Of a DNA stretch of 64,000 nucleotides, positions 1-8,368 are shown piece after piece. The stretch comes from CAYMAZ01 sp964388575 (GTDB lineage Bacteria; Bacteroidota; Bacteroidia; Bacteroidales; DTU049), in NCBI GenBank assembly GCA_964388575.1, contig CAYMAZ010000003.1:1-64000 (forward strand), written 5' to 3'. Each line of letters begins with the position of its first letter. Within the stretch, counting starts at the first letter, position 1. The notes beneath the pieces were generated by a model. The model did no database searches. It saw only the letters and a program-made list of their open reading frames with translations, and was not told where the DNA came from. Both the position numbers and the translations under genes were made by a program.

Positions 1-144
1 ATCTGATAAAGACGGTGTTCAACTTAGCTTAAATTTTTAGTAGACACTAGTGATATGACATATCAAATTGATTTGAATATAATTATTCAAACATAATAAG
101 ATATGCTGCTGAAAATAAATATAAAAAAACACTTTTGCGATTTT

Positions 145-241
145 GCGGAAAGTGTGGAATTGTATCACTGTGCTGCGCCTCGGTTGACATCGCCGAAGAG
201 GTGAGCTACAACAAAAAACACAAATTCCACACACTTCTGCG
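145..241. repeat. Long imperfect inverted repeat near the window start
   Basis: An arm at 145-163 (GCGGAAAGTGTGGAATTGT) is nearly the reverse complement of an arm at 220-241 (ACAAATTCCACACACTTCTGCG), with a GC-richer centre that has a short CCTC/GAGG pairing of its own. The unit could fold into a long hairpin of about 97 bases. A minus-strand reading frame of 69 codons crosses it, but it looks like chance: it is rich in Cys, Phe and Ile and has no recognisable domain. The hairpin could be a small non-autonomous element, an insertion-sequence remnant or a structured RNA. The remaining bases from 1 to 293 show nothing else I can name. Confidence 0.4.
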
Positions 242-293
242 TCCATTGAATATTACAATGTGACTTGAAGTGATCTTCTGCATCATTGTGGTA

Positions 294-322
294 TAAAAAA
301 AACCTTCGTAGTTGCGAAGGTT
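294..322 (-). terminator. Rho-independent terminator after tRNA-Ser
   Basis: A perfect stem (AACCTTCG at 301-308 with CGAAGGTT at 314-321) closes a five-base loop. On the minus strand it is followed at once by a run of T (the A-run at 294-302 on the plus strand). It lies about 20 bases beyond the 3' end of the tRNA gene and fits termination of that transcript. Confidence 0.85.
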
Positions 323-338
323 TATTTATGTATTTTTT

Positions 339-426
<88 letters not shown>

Positions 427-437
427 GAATCCGTTTG

Positions 438-467
438 CAAAGATAGTAAAAGTATCGAAACAGCAAA
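438..467 (-). promoter_or_regulatory. Promoter of tRNA-Ser (TTTG-N18-TATCTTTG)
   Basis: On the minus strand TTTG (464-467) stands 18 bases upstream of TATCTTTG (438-445). This matches the Bacteroidota housekeeping-sigma pattern TTTG-N17-20-TAnnTTTG. Predicted transcription would begin a few bases before the tRNA 5' end at 426. Confidence 0.75.
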
Positions 468-494
468 GGAAATTTTTACTGACAGATAAAAATT

Positions 495-2033
495 CTATTT
501 AGCAAATGCTATCGCACGGGTTTCCCTGATCACAGTGATCTTTATCTGCCCTGGATAGGTCATTTCATCCTGAATTTTTCTTGAAATATCAAGTGACAGT
601 TGCGTAGTATCATTGTCCGAAATCTGTTCTGCACCAACGATGACTCTAAGTTCCCTTCCTGCCTGAATTGCATAGGTTTTAAGAACGCCAGGATAACTCA
701 GTGCAATTGCCTCAAGATCTTTCAATCTTGTAATATATGACTCGACAATTTCTCTTCTGGCTCCCGGACGGGCTCCTGATATTGCATCACAAGCCTGTAC
801 AATGGGAGCAATGAGGGTTTCCATCTCAATATCCTCATGATGTGGACCAATGGCATTAATAACCTCAGGATGTTCCTTAAAACGTTCGGCAAGTTTCATT
901 CCGATAAGTGCATGTGGAGCTTCAGGTTCATTATCAGGAACTTTCCCGATATCGTGAAGTAATCCAGCTCTTTTTGCAAGTTTTGGATTCAGTCTCAATT
1001 CAGATGCCATCAATGCACTCAGATGTGCAACTTCACGGGAGTGTTGCAATAAGTTTTGTCCGTAAGAACTTCTGTAACGCATTTTTCCGATCAGTCTTAC
1101 CAACTCATGGTGCATATTGTGTATTCCCATATCAATAAGTGTTTTCTTACCGATATCAAGAACTTCCTGCTCAAGCAACTTTTTTGTTTTTCCAACAACT
1201 TCTTCAATTCGCGCAGGATGAATTCTTCCGTCTGCAACCAGTTTCTGCAGTGAAATACGAGCAATTTCACGCCTCAGCGGGTCAAAACTGGACAGAATGA
1301 TTGTTTCAGGCGTATCATCAATAATGATTTCAACACCTGTAGCAGCTTCCAGAGCTCTGATATTTCTACCTTCGCGACCAATAATACGTCCTTTCATCTC
1401 ATCATTTTCAATCGGAAACGCAGAAACAGTATTTTCAATAGCATGTTCAGATGCAGTTCTCTGAATACTTTCAACAACAATCTTTTTGGCCTCTGTACTT
1501 GCTGTGATTTTTGCTTCCTCGATTGTATCTCTGACATAAACAGCTGCTTCGGCCTGAGCTTCATTTTTTAGAGATTCCATCAACTGTTTTTTTGCTTCTG
1601 AAGCTGACATTCCTGACATTTTTTCAAGTTGCTCTATCTGACTTTTTTGAAATTTATCAACTTCTGCTTCCTTTTTCGAAAGTGCCTCTATTTGCAAACT
1701 CAGATTTTCTTTCAACTGTTGAAATTCCTTTTGCTTTCTCTGATGTTCTTCAAGCCTCTGATTTAAATTCATTTCCTTCTGCTTGATACGATTTTCGGAA
1801 GCTGAAATTGCCTGATTCCTTTCATTTGCTTGTTTTTCGTGTTCACTTTTCAACTGAAGATACTTCTCCTTGGCTTCCAGAATTTTATCTTTTTTGATCA
1901 TTTCTGCCTCATTCATAGCATCTTTCAGGATATGTGCACTTTTTTTCTCAATAGATTTACGCAGAAGTACCATGCCGATAAAAAAACCCGCTGCGACTCC
2001 TGCCAATGCTGCAATAATTACTAATAGATTCAT
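495..2033 (-). CDS. rny: Ribonuclease Y
   Basis: RNase Y is a membrane-anchored endoribonuclease that starts mRNA decay. The 512-residue protein shows the full family order: an N-terminal membrane helix (about residues 3-23), a long charged coiled coil (about 25-190), a KH RNA-binding domain with the GRIIGREGRNIRALE motif, and an HD metal-dependent phosphohydrolase domain with its His-Asp pair at residues 360-361 (LLHDIGKV) and a conserved C-terminal end. Length is normal for the family. It lies 66 bases downstream of zapA on the same strand, so the zapA unit may read into it. Confidence 0.97.
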   Translation of the reverse strand: MNLLVIIAALAGVAAGFFIGMVLLRKSIEKKSAHILKDAMNEAEMIKKDKILEAKEKYLQLKSEHEKQANERNQAISASENRIKQKEMNLNQRLEEHQRKQKEFQQLKENLSLQIEALSKKEAEVDKFQKSQIEQLEKMSGMSASEAKKQLMESLKNEAQAEAAVYVRDTIEEAKITASTEAKKIVVESIQRTASEHAIENTVSAFPIENDEMKGRIIGREGRNIRALEAATGVEIIIDDTPETIILSSFDPLRREIARISLQKLVADGRIHPARIEEVVGKTKKLLEQEVLDIGKKTLIDMGIHNMHHELVRLIGKMRYRSSYGQNLLQHSREVAHLSALMASELRLNPKLAKRAGLLHDIGKVPDNEPEAPHALIGMKLAERFKEHPEVINAIGPHHEDIEMETLIAPIVQACDAISGARPGARREIVESYITRLKDLEAIALSYPGVLKTYAIQAGRELRVIVGAEQISDNDTTQLSLDISRKIQDEMTYPGQIKITVIRETRAIAFAK

Positions 2034-2099
2034 GTTTCACCATTTTTATGTCAAAAAAACCGGAAACTCAGGAACTTAAAACTGAAGAAAAATGAAAAT

Positions 2100-2396
2100 T
2101 TATGAATGGATATGTGCCTCAACAAGTGCATCAATTTCCATGAGACGCTTTCCGAATGTATCGTTCATATAATTGAGACTTTTTTCATATTCCAGCATTT
2201 TAGTGCTGTTCATTAAAGCAATCATGGCCAGTATATCCTGCCTGTCTTTAAAAGCATATTTTGTAGCCAGATCCTTCAACTGCTGGTTGATGTGTTCAAC
2301 TGCTGACCTCACTCCGGCTTCTTCCGACGGATGTACAGAAAGAAAATATTTTCTTTCCGCAATATGAACTGAAATTTTCAATTTATCCGAATCCAT
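2100..2396 (-). CDS. zapA: Cell division protein ZapA
   Basis: ZapA binds FtsZ and promotes bundling of its filaments at the division septum. The 98-residue protein has the family layout: an N-terminal beta-rich head (KLKISVHIAERKYFLSV), a segment with conserved helical spacing (AVEHINQQLKDLATKYAFKD), then a hydrophobic amphipathic helix for tetramer formation (QDILAMIALMNS). The start lies 2 bases after the stop of the upstream coiled-coil gene, so translation is probably coupled. Family membership is clear; FtsZ binding is inferred from the family. Confidence 0.88.
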   Translation of the reverse strand: MDSDKLKISVHIAERKYFLSVHPSEEAGVRSAVEHINQQLKDLATKYAFKDRQDILAMIALMNSTKMLEYEKSLNYMNDTFGKRLMEIDALVEAHIHS

Positions 2397-2398
2397 CT

Positions 2399-2689
2399 TT
2401 AGACGCTGTTAAAATATGCTATACACTTGTCGATTTCTCTTAAATATTCATTGATCTTCAACTTTAATTTTCTCGAATCCTTGGCCGATTCAATTGATCC
2501 CGACAGTTCAATAATCTGTTTCTGTCTTGTTATTTCTTCAATTTGAACTTTCAGCCTTTGATTCTCTGATTGTAAAGTTTCAATTTGTTCCTTCATCTCC
2601 TGAATATCAGCAGATTGTGAATTTTTTATTTCTATAAGTTGCCTGACTTTGAATTCCAGCCCTGTAACCAATAGTGAATAATCTTCCAT
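2399..2689 (-). CDS. Small coiled-coil protein encoded before zapA
   Basis: A protein of about 96 residues, almost entirely heptad-like (KEQIETLQSENQRLKVQIEEI and flanks), with a basic C-terminal half. I chose the ATG at 2689 because the longer frame begins with a TTG at 2713 that is part of a strong -7 box (TAACTTTG, 2711-2718), so the longer form would start upstream of transcription. It sits directly before zapA with 2 bases between them. A ZapB-like or other division-associated scaffold role is suggested by the neighbour and the coiled coil, but there is no enzyme or named domain to confirm it. Confidence 0.8.
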   Translation of the reverse strand: MEDYSLLVTGLEFKVRQLIEIKNSQSADIQEMKEQIETLQSENQRLKVQIEEITRQKQIIELSGSIESAKDSRKLKLKINEYLREIDKCIAYFNSV

Positions 2690-2710
2690 AATCTGCAAAA
2701 ATTCAATTTG

Positions 2711-2741
2711 CAAAGTTAATATATTTCTGTCAAAATTGCAA
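2711..2741 (-). promoter_or_regulatory. Promoter of the coiled-coil gene/zapA unit
   Basis: The minus strand has TTG at 2739-2741 followed after 20 bases by TAACTTTG at 2711-2718, a full match to TAnnTTTG. It serves the coiled-coil gene whose ATG is at 2689, and then zapA. Confidence 0.65.
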
Positions 2742-2822
2742 TTTTTTTATGAACAGAATGCTGTATGAAGAAATAAGGTTTTTGATAGTACTGAAATACC
2801 ATATCATCTAATTTAAAACATC

Positions 2823-2854
2823 TTGTCAGGACATTAAAAAATAAATTACATTTG
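2823..2854 (+). promoter_or_regulatory. Promoter of the DUF2851 gene (TTG-N21-TACATTTG)
   Basis: TTG at 2823-2825 and TACATTTG at 2847-2854 fit the Bacteroidota promoter pattern with a 21-base spacer. The predicted transcription start (about 2860) nearly coincides with the first ATG at 2863, which implies a leaderless mRNA or use of the ATG at 2875. Confidence 0.65.
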
Positions 2855-2862
2855 TATTGAAA

Positions 2863-4164
2863 ATGAATCAGACAATGAATAAAATTCGTGAAGACCTTTT
2901 AAGCTTTGTATGGCAGTACCGTCGTATTCCTCAGGTTCTCAGATCAACGCTGGGAGAGCGCATTCAAATCATTCATCCCGGGACAAAAAACACAGATTCA
3001 GGTCCTGACTTCTTTGGTGCAAAAATCAAAATTGAAGAAACCATCTGGGCAGGAAATGTTGAAATACATGTCAAAACTTCAGACTGGATCCTTCACAATC
3101 ATCATCATAATCCATCCTTTGATTCTGTCATTTTGCATGTCGTTTTCGAAGATGACAAGCCGGAAACTGAATCACTCAAAAAGATTCCTGTTATTGAACT
3201 TAAAAACCACATTTCCAAAAAGCTCATTTTAAAATATCACGAGCTCTTATCAAATGTGAAATGGATTCCCTGTCAGAACAATTTAAAATCAGTTGAACAG
3301 ATTGTTGTCAAACCATGGCTTTCGAGAATTACTGTCGAACGTCTTCAAAACAAAACAACACACATCAGGGAAATTCTTGCCTCAACAAAAATGGACTGGG
3401 AAACTTCATTTTTTCAATGGTTTTCGTCTTGTTTCGGATTTAAACTCAACAATCACGGATTCCTCATGCTGTCGCGATCTGTTTCATATAAAATACTAAT
3501 GAAGCACAGCAATAGCCTGATGCAGATCGAAGCTATCCTTTTTGGTCAGGCAGGTTTACTATTGAATATGCAACAGGATGAATATGCAATTCAGTTAAAA
3601 AAAGAATATGACTTTCTTGCACATAAATATCAGCTCAAACACATCGATCCAAGAGTCTGGAAATTTATGCGTACCCGTCCCGGTAATTTTCCAACTATCC
3701 GAATATCCCAGCTCGCCTATATTATAACACAAATGAACAATCTGCTTGCAGAAATGTTCAGTAGTGTTAATACTGTTAAAATCAGAAAATACCTTCAGTC
3801 TGAAGCTTCGGCATACTGGTTAACACATTATCATTTTGACAAATCCAATGATCATTCAAAATCAAAAAACCTGGGACAGACAGCTGTTGATAATCTGATC
3901 ATTAATGCAGTTGTTCCATTTGTCTTTTTATACGGAGACTTCCATGACAATCAAAAGTTCAGGGATGCTGCAATCAATATGCTTGAGCAAATTCGTGCAG
4001 AAGACAACCATATCTTAAAAAAATGGAAATCCCTGAATATTAAAGCTGACAATGCTGCTGAAAGTCAAGCACTTATTGAACTATTCAATGAATACTGCAT
4101 TGAAAAAAGATGTTTAAGCTGCAGTATTGGCGCATCTCTTCTGCTGGATATCAATTCAATTTAA
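2863..4164 (+). CDS. DUF2851 family protein
   Basis: A soluble protein of about 433 residues of the DUF2851 family, found mainly in Bacteroidota and of unknown function. Typical family words are visible near the N terminus: a WQYRRIP segment, IHPGTKNTDSGPDFFGAKI, and WAGNVEIHVKTSDW followed by a His-rich stretch (HNHHHNPSFDSVILHVV). These look like a metal or nucleic-acid binding core, but no function is established. The frame can also open at a TTG at 2857, which falls at the promoter's edge. ATG 2863 is used here; ATG 2875 is equally plausible given the promoter. It converges on gpmI with a few bases of 3' overlap. Confidence 0.85.
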   Translation: MNQTMNKIREDLLSFVWQYRRIPQVLRSTLGERIQIIHPGTKNTDSGPDFFGAKIKIEETIWAGNVEIHVKTSDWILHNHHHNPSFDSVILHVVFEDDKPETESLKKIPVIELKNHISKKLILKYHELLSNVKWIPCQNNLKSVEQIVVKPWLSRITVERLQNKTTHIREILASTKMDWETSFFQWFSSCFGFKLNNHGFLMLSRSVSYKILMKHSNSLMQIEAILFGQAGLLLNMQQDEYAIQLKKEYDFLAHKYQLKHIDPRVWKFMRTRPGNFPTIRISQLAYIITQMNNLLAEMFSSVNTVKIRKYLQSEASAYWLTHYHFDKSNDHSKSKNLGQTAVDNLIINAVVPFVFLYGDFHDNQKFRDAAINMLEQIRAEDNHILKKWKSLNIKADNAAESQALIELFNEYCIEKRCLSCSIGASLLLDINSI

Positions 4165-5681
4165 CACAAAGACTTATCCATAACTTCAGGAGCATCGATA
4201 CCCATTAGTTTTAAAATTGTGGGAGCAATATTTGAAAGTCTGCCTCCATCTTTCAGTACAATTTCGTTGGGATGATAAACAAAACATGGAACCATATTCA
4301 GAGAATGTGCAGTATTTGGAGATCCGTCCTCATTCAAAGCATTGTCGGCATTTCCATGATCAGCAATAATCATAACAGAATAATCATTTTCAATGGCAAC
4401 AGGGACAATTTCTGAAACACATGCATCGACTGTCTCAACTGCTTCCACAATGGCATCATAAACGCCGGTATGCCCCACCATATCTGCATTTGCGAAGTTG
4501 AGACAAATGAAATCAGCTGACTGTATCTGAATTTCAGGTAAAATAGCGTCTTTAACCTCATGGGCACTCATTGAAGGCTTCAGATCGTACGTAGCAACTT
4601 TTGGTGACTGAATTAAAATTCTTTTTTCAAAATCAAACGGAGCTTCACGACCGCCGGAGAAGAAAAATGTTACATGAGGATATTTTTCAGTTTCAGCAAT
4701 CCGGATCTGTTTCAAACCTGCTTCAGCAATAATCTGCCCCAGTGTCTGCTCCACATTTTCGTTATCAAAAATTACACGAATCCCTTGAAAACTCTCGTCA
4801 TAACGGGTCATGGTTACGTAATGAAGAGGTATTGTTTTCATTCCGAATTCAGGTATGTCCTTTTGTGTTAATACTGTCGTTATTTCTCTAAGTCTGTCTG
4901 TTCTGAAGTTAAAACAAATCACAACATCATCAGGTTCAACAATTGCAAGAGCGTTGTTGTTCTGATCAGTAATCACTGCCGGCTCAACAAATTCATCCGT
5001 AACACCCTGATCATAGGAACTTTGTATGGCATCCATTGCAAACTGAAAATGTTTTCCGACACCGTTTGTCAATAAATCATACCCTCTTTTTACCCGCTCC
5101 CATCTTTTGTCCCGATCCATGGTGTAATAGCGTCCGCAAATACTTGCAATCTTTGCAGTGGTTTTTGTAAGAAATGCCTCAAGATCCTTTATAAATCCAA
5201 GTCCACTGTATGGGTCTGTATCTCTGCCGTCTGTCAAAACATGAACATATTGCCTTTGAATTCCGGCAATTGTTCCCAGCTCACAAAGCTTCTTCAGATG
5301 TTGTGTTGAAGCATGGACACCACCATCACTAACCAGTCCGATATAATGAACCTTTACTCCCTTTTCCCTTGCATAATCAAATGCATCATTTAAAATTGTA
5401 TTGTTTGCAATGGAGTTACTTTCAACAGCTTTATTAATCTTTACAAAATCCTGATAAATCACCCTCCCTGCTCCGATATTTAAATGACCAACCTCAGAAT
5501 TTCCCATTTGTCCATCAGGAAGCCCAACGTATTCACCACTCGCATGGAGTCTTACATATTTCCATCGGGAATTGACTGCAAGACTTTTCATAAAGTCTGT
5601 TTTGGCATTATAAATAACATCAGATTTATCTTTTTTGCCTTCACCCCATCCATCAAGTATCATCAAAAGCAATTTTCTCAT
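4161..5681 (-). CDS. gpmI: 2,3-bisphosphoglycerate-independent phosphoglycerate mutase
   Basis: Interconverts 3- and 2-phosphoglycerate in glycolysis using two metal ions (Mn2+) and a phosphoserine intermediate. At 506 residues it has normal length. The N terminus carries the metal-site motif LMILDGWG, Ser62 in GQMGNSEVGHLN is the catalytic serine at the position known from the Geobacillus enzyme, and the insert domain carries the HVLTDGRDTDP motif. The C-terminal metal motif MIIADHGNADN is intact. The gene stands alone, convergent with the DUF2851 gene; no partner pathway gene is adjacent. Confidence 0.97.
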   Translation of the reverse strand: MRKLLLMILDGWGEGKKDKSDVIYNAKTDFMKSLAVNSRWKYVRLHASGEYVGLPDGQMGNSEVGHLNIGAGRVIYQDFVKINKAVESNSIANNTILNDAFDYAREKGVKVHYIGLVSDGGVHASTQHLKKLCELGTIAGIQRQYVHVLTDGRDTDPYSGLGFIKDLEAFLTKTTAKIASICGRYYTMDRDKRWERVKRGYDLLTNGVGKHFQFAMDAIQSSYDQGVTDEFVEPAVITDQNNNALAIVEPDDVVICFNFRTDRLREITTVLTQKDIPEFGMKTIPLHYVTMTRYDESFQGIRVIFDNENVEQTLGQIIAEAGLKQIRIAETEKYPHVTFFFSGGREAPFDFEKRILIQSPKVATYDLKPSMSAHEVKDAILPEIQIQSADFICLNFANADMVGHTGVYDAIVEAVETVDACVSEIVPVAIENDYSVMIIADHGNADNALNEDGSPNTAHSLNMVPCFVYHPNEIVLKDGGRLSNIAPTILKLMGIDAPEVMDKSLC

Positions 5682-5776
5682 TTCAGTATATTTTTTTGTT
5701 AAGTCAATAACACATCCATTTGTTGTATCTCAAACAGTATGTCTGCGCAGTGATTTTCATTATAATGATGCACATA

Positions 5777-6295
5777 TTATGGCATCATCAACGGTTTTAA
5801 TTTCACAAATTCAGGAACGACAATATATTTCTTCTTCCCTTTTACGATGTAAGATATTAAAGCGGCACCTGAATACTCAAAAGGCACTTTGATATTTTGG
5901 TCAATACTACCCTGGTTATCTGAATCTACTGGCTGAGGTTGATTATCAAAGTACGGATTGTTATGCTGTCGGTTTTGAATCACTCTGGAAAACTTCAAAT
6001 TAACTGTTTCTCCTTTATCAACATCCGAAAATTCAATTGCCTGATTTCCGCTCAAGGCCTCAACTTCAATATATGATGTCTGACCAACCCAAATAACGAG
6101 AAATTTCAGATTTTTCAGATTCCTTTCAGCTTTCAGTTGGATATTGTAATTTGTTCCAGATGAAGACCATACGGTGCCACCGGCAAACTGCTGATATTCA
6201 GCTTTTAATATTGAAAATTCATTATTCGTTCTGCACTGAACAGAACTTAACATTAAGAGTATACTCATTAAAATTTCCATATCATTCAATTTCAT
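5777..6295 (-). CDS. Hypothetical exported protein
   Basis: I do not recognise this 172-residue protein. It starts with a hydrophobic segment (MEILMSILLMLSSVQC) that could be a signal peptide. The Cys lacks a good lipobox (Gln at -1), so lipoprotein status is uncertain. The rest is rich in beta-prone stretches with a Gln/Asn/Pro linker in the middle (NNPYFDNQPQPVDSD) and a basic segment (VKGKKKYIVVPEF) near the end. An internal Met at residue 6 may be the true start. Envelope location is inferred only from the N terminus. Confidence 0.6.
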   Translation of the reverse strand: MKLNDMEILMSILLMLSSVQCRTNNEFSILKAEYQQFAGGTVWSSSGTNYNIQLKAERNLKNLKFLVIWVGQTSYIEVEALSGNQAIEFSDVDKGETVNLKFSRVIQNRQHNNPYFDNQPQPVDSDNQGSIDQNIKVPFEYSGAALISYIVKGKKKYIVVPEFVKLKPLMMP

Positions 6296-6535
6296 ACAAA
6301 ATTACAAAAAATTGAAACGCAGAATCATTCTGTATTATTGAAACGAACTCTAGAAGGATAAACAATTAGCATGTCCATTTCTTAAATAATTTGGTATTAC
6401 ATTAAAGAATTATCACATCTCAAACAGTTGACTATCAATTATTACCTCACTTTGAAAATTGCATACAAAGGTCAGGTATTTGCTCATTTTTTTTTCTGAA
6501 GGTTGTTCAAATTGCAAACATAATTTAATGTCTTG
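6296..6535. other. Intergenic region between divergent exported-protein genes
   Basis: About 240 AT-rich bases between the divergently transcribed genes at 5777-6295 and 6584-7015. I see no RNA gene, repeat or ORF in it. The promoter of the plus-strand gene lies just after it; no convincing -7 box for the minus-strand gene was found. Confidence 0.5.
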
Positions 6536-6567
6536 TTTGTATCATTCAAAAAAAACCATTACTTTTG
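6536..6567 (+). promoter_or_regulatory. Promoter TTTG-N20-TACTTTTG
   Basis: TTTG at 6536-6539 and TACTTTTG at 6560-6567 form a near-ideal Bacteroidota promoter. The predicted transcript starts about 10 bases before the ATG at 6584. Confidence 0.75.
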
Positions 6568-6583
6568 AAAAAAATAATTCATT

Positions 6584-7015
6584 ATGAAAAGGCTATCTGT
6601 TTCTCTGATTTTTTTTATCATCTTTACTGCTGTATATTCACAACAGATATCTGTTGAGCAACAACTGATCAGAAAAAGTGGTTTGGTTATACATGCGGCA
6701 CATAAATCATTTATTGCACACGGAGTTTCAACTGGCAATCTTGCAAAAAGCATTGAGCATCAGCGTTATGCTATTCAACTATTCACTTCAGGAAACATTT
6801 CCCAGGCAACATATCATTCTGCCTATGCAAGAACATTGGGTTTTCAGGTTTACGAAGCAAACACTGGTCAGGTACTAAAAAATTTATCCTTCACAGCTGA
6901 AGAAAATGCGTTGATTATGAATTCTCCTTCTCACACAGAGCTGGATAAAGTGATTTCACCAGAATTGAAGGATGATCTGTATGCTGATCCACAACTTCCC
7001 GGAGTTGATCTTTAA
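6584..7015 (+). CDS. Hypothetical secreted helical protein
   Basis: Unrecognised 143-residue protein with a clear signal peptide (MKRLSVSLIFFIIFTAVYSQ, cleavage near residue 20). The mature part looks alpha-helical with several His, Ala and Gln residues (AAHKSFIAHG, SIEHQRYAIQLF, QATYHSAYARTLGF) and ends in an acidic tail. It has its own strong promoter and ends in a 3-base overlap with the convergent dihydroorotase gene. The His-rich helices could bind a metal, but no motif is decisive. Confidence 0.72.
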   Translation: MKRLSVSLIFFIIFTAVYSQQISVEQQLIRKSGLVIHAAHKSFIAHGVSTGNLAKSIEHQRYAIQLFTSGNISQATYHSAYARTLGFQVYEANTGQVLKNLSFTAEENALIMNSPSHTELDKVISPELKDDLYADPQLPGVDL

Positions 7016-8364
7016 GTATTTCTGTCAAAAAACAACCTCTTTCCTCTCACATCCTCATTTATTTGGCCATTTTCGAAGGCAATTTTGCCATTAATCAGTG
7101 TCATTTTTATTTCTGAACCAAAGACAGTTCCTTCAAGGGGAGACCAACCACATTTTGAGTAAATATTTTTGTTTTCAACAAGATAACTTGTATTTAAATC
7201 TATCAGAGTCAGGTCTGCGAACCAGCCCTTGCGGATAAATCCACGCTGACGGATCTGAAACAACCGCGCCGGATTATGGCACATCAGACGCACAACATCA
7301 GTAAGTGATACAACTTTTTGCTTCACAAGCTCAAGCATCATGAGTAATGAGAACTGAATAATCGGAGCTCCTGAAGGAGCATCAAGATAGGGTTTGTGCT
7401 TCTCTTCAAACAAATGAGGTGCATGATCGGTCGCAACAATATCAATCAACCCGTTTGTAATTGACTTGCGTAATGCTTCGCGATGATGCTTTTCCTTAAT
7501 GGCAGGATTCCATTTAATCAGAGTACCGAATTTTTCATAATCGTCTGATGTAAACCACAGATGATGTACGCACACTTCTCCGGTTATGCGTTTGTTTTCA
7601 AGCTGCTGAGTTTGATCAAGAAGGCTTAGTTCATCTTCAGTGGAAATATGCAGAATATGAAGTCTTGTATTATGTTTTTTTGCAAGTTCCACAGCCCGTG
7701 ATGAAGACACAAGGCACGCTTCTGAACTTCTGATCCTGTGATGAAGTCCAACAGGAATATTCTTTCCATATTGTTTTGTGAATTGAGATATGTTTTTTTC
7801 GATAATCTCATCTTCTTCACAATGCACAGCAACAATATGTGGTGTTTTCTTAAAAATAATTTCAAGAGTATCATAATTATTCACAAGCAGGTTCCCCGTG
7901 GAGGACCCCAGAAAAATTTTAAGTCCGCAAACACTGTCAAGAGGGGTTTTTAAAACTTCTTCGTGATTCTCATTTGTCACTCCTATATAAAAAGAGAAGT
8001 TGGCAATTGAGTTTTTCTGTGCGACTTGATATTTTTCTTCAAGCAGTTCCAGAGTTGTTGCAGGGGGTTTTGTGTTTGGCATTTCCATGTAGGAAGTCAC
8101 TCCACCAGCAACTGCGGCCCTACTCTCATGAAAAATATCACCTTTCTGTGTTAAACCCGGTTCCCGGAAATGGACCTGATCATCAATAATACCAGGAAGA
8201 AGGAATAACCCGGATGCATCCACATATTTTGCTCCTGGCGGTGAGGTCAATGATGATTCAATTGAGATATCCTGAATGATTTCACCACGAATAAGCACGT
8301 CCCCTTTGCTAATCTGTTGTTCATTAACAATGAAGGCATTTGCTATATGAATGATATCAGACAT
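7012..8364 (-). CDS. pyrC: Dihydroorotase (class I type)
   Basis: Amidohydrolase-superfamily protein of 450 residues, predicted to cyclise carbamoyl-aspartate to dihydroorotate in pyrimidine synthesis. Visible motifs are FREPG just after the first metal motif, AAVAGGVTSYMEMPNT, VHCEED, HILHIST and the catalytic-aspartate motif VATDHAPH. The first metal motif is odd: where class I enzymes have H-x-H, this one reads DDQVH, with Gln at residue 63 and His at 65. I recall this Q-x-H form from other Bacteroidota, so it is probably functional. It begins 4 bases after the glycosyltransferase stop and is likely co-transcribed with it. Confidence 0.9.
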   Translation of the reverse strand: MSDIIHIANAFIVNEQQISKGDVLIRGEIIQDISIESSLTSPPGAKYVDASGLFLLPGIIDDQVHFREPGLTQKGDIFHESRAAVAGGVTSYMEMPNTKPPATTLELLEEKYQVAQKNSIANFSFYIGVTNENHEEVLKTPLDSVCGLKIFLGSSTGNLLVNNYDTLEIIFKKTPHIVAVHCEEDEIIEKNISQFTKQYGKNIPVGLHHRIRSSEACLVSSSRAVELAKKHNTRLHILHISTEDELSLLDQTQQLENKRITGEVCVHHLWFTSDDYEKFGTLIKWNPAIKEKHHREALRKSITNGLIDIVATDHAPHLFEEKHKPYLDAPSGAPIIQFSLLMMLELVKQKVVSLTDVVRLMCHNPARLFQIRQRGFIRKGWFADLTLIDLNTSYLVENKNIYSKCGWSPLEGTVFGSEIKMTLINGKIAFENGQINEDVRGKRLFFDRNT

Positions 8365-8368
8365 CAGA

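Noticed and set aside
37..246. Minus-strand frame of 69 codons at the window start
   Set aside because: Low-complexity translation rich in Cys, Phe and Ile with no domain, crossing an inverted repeat; looks like chance.
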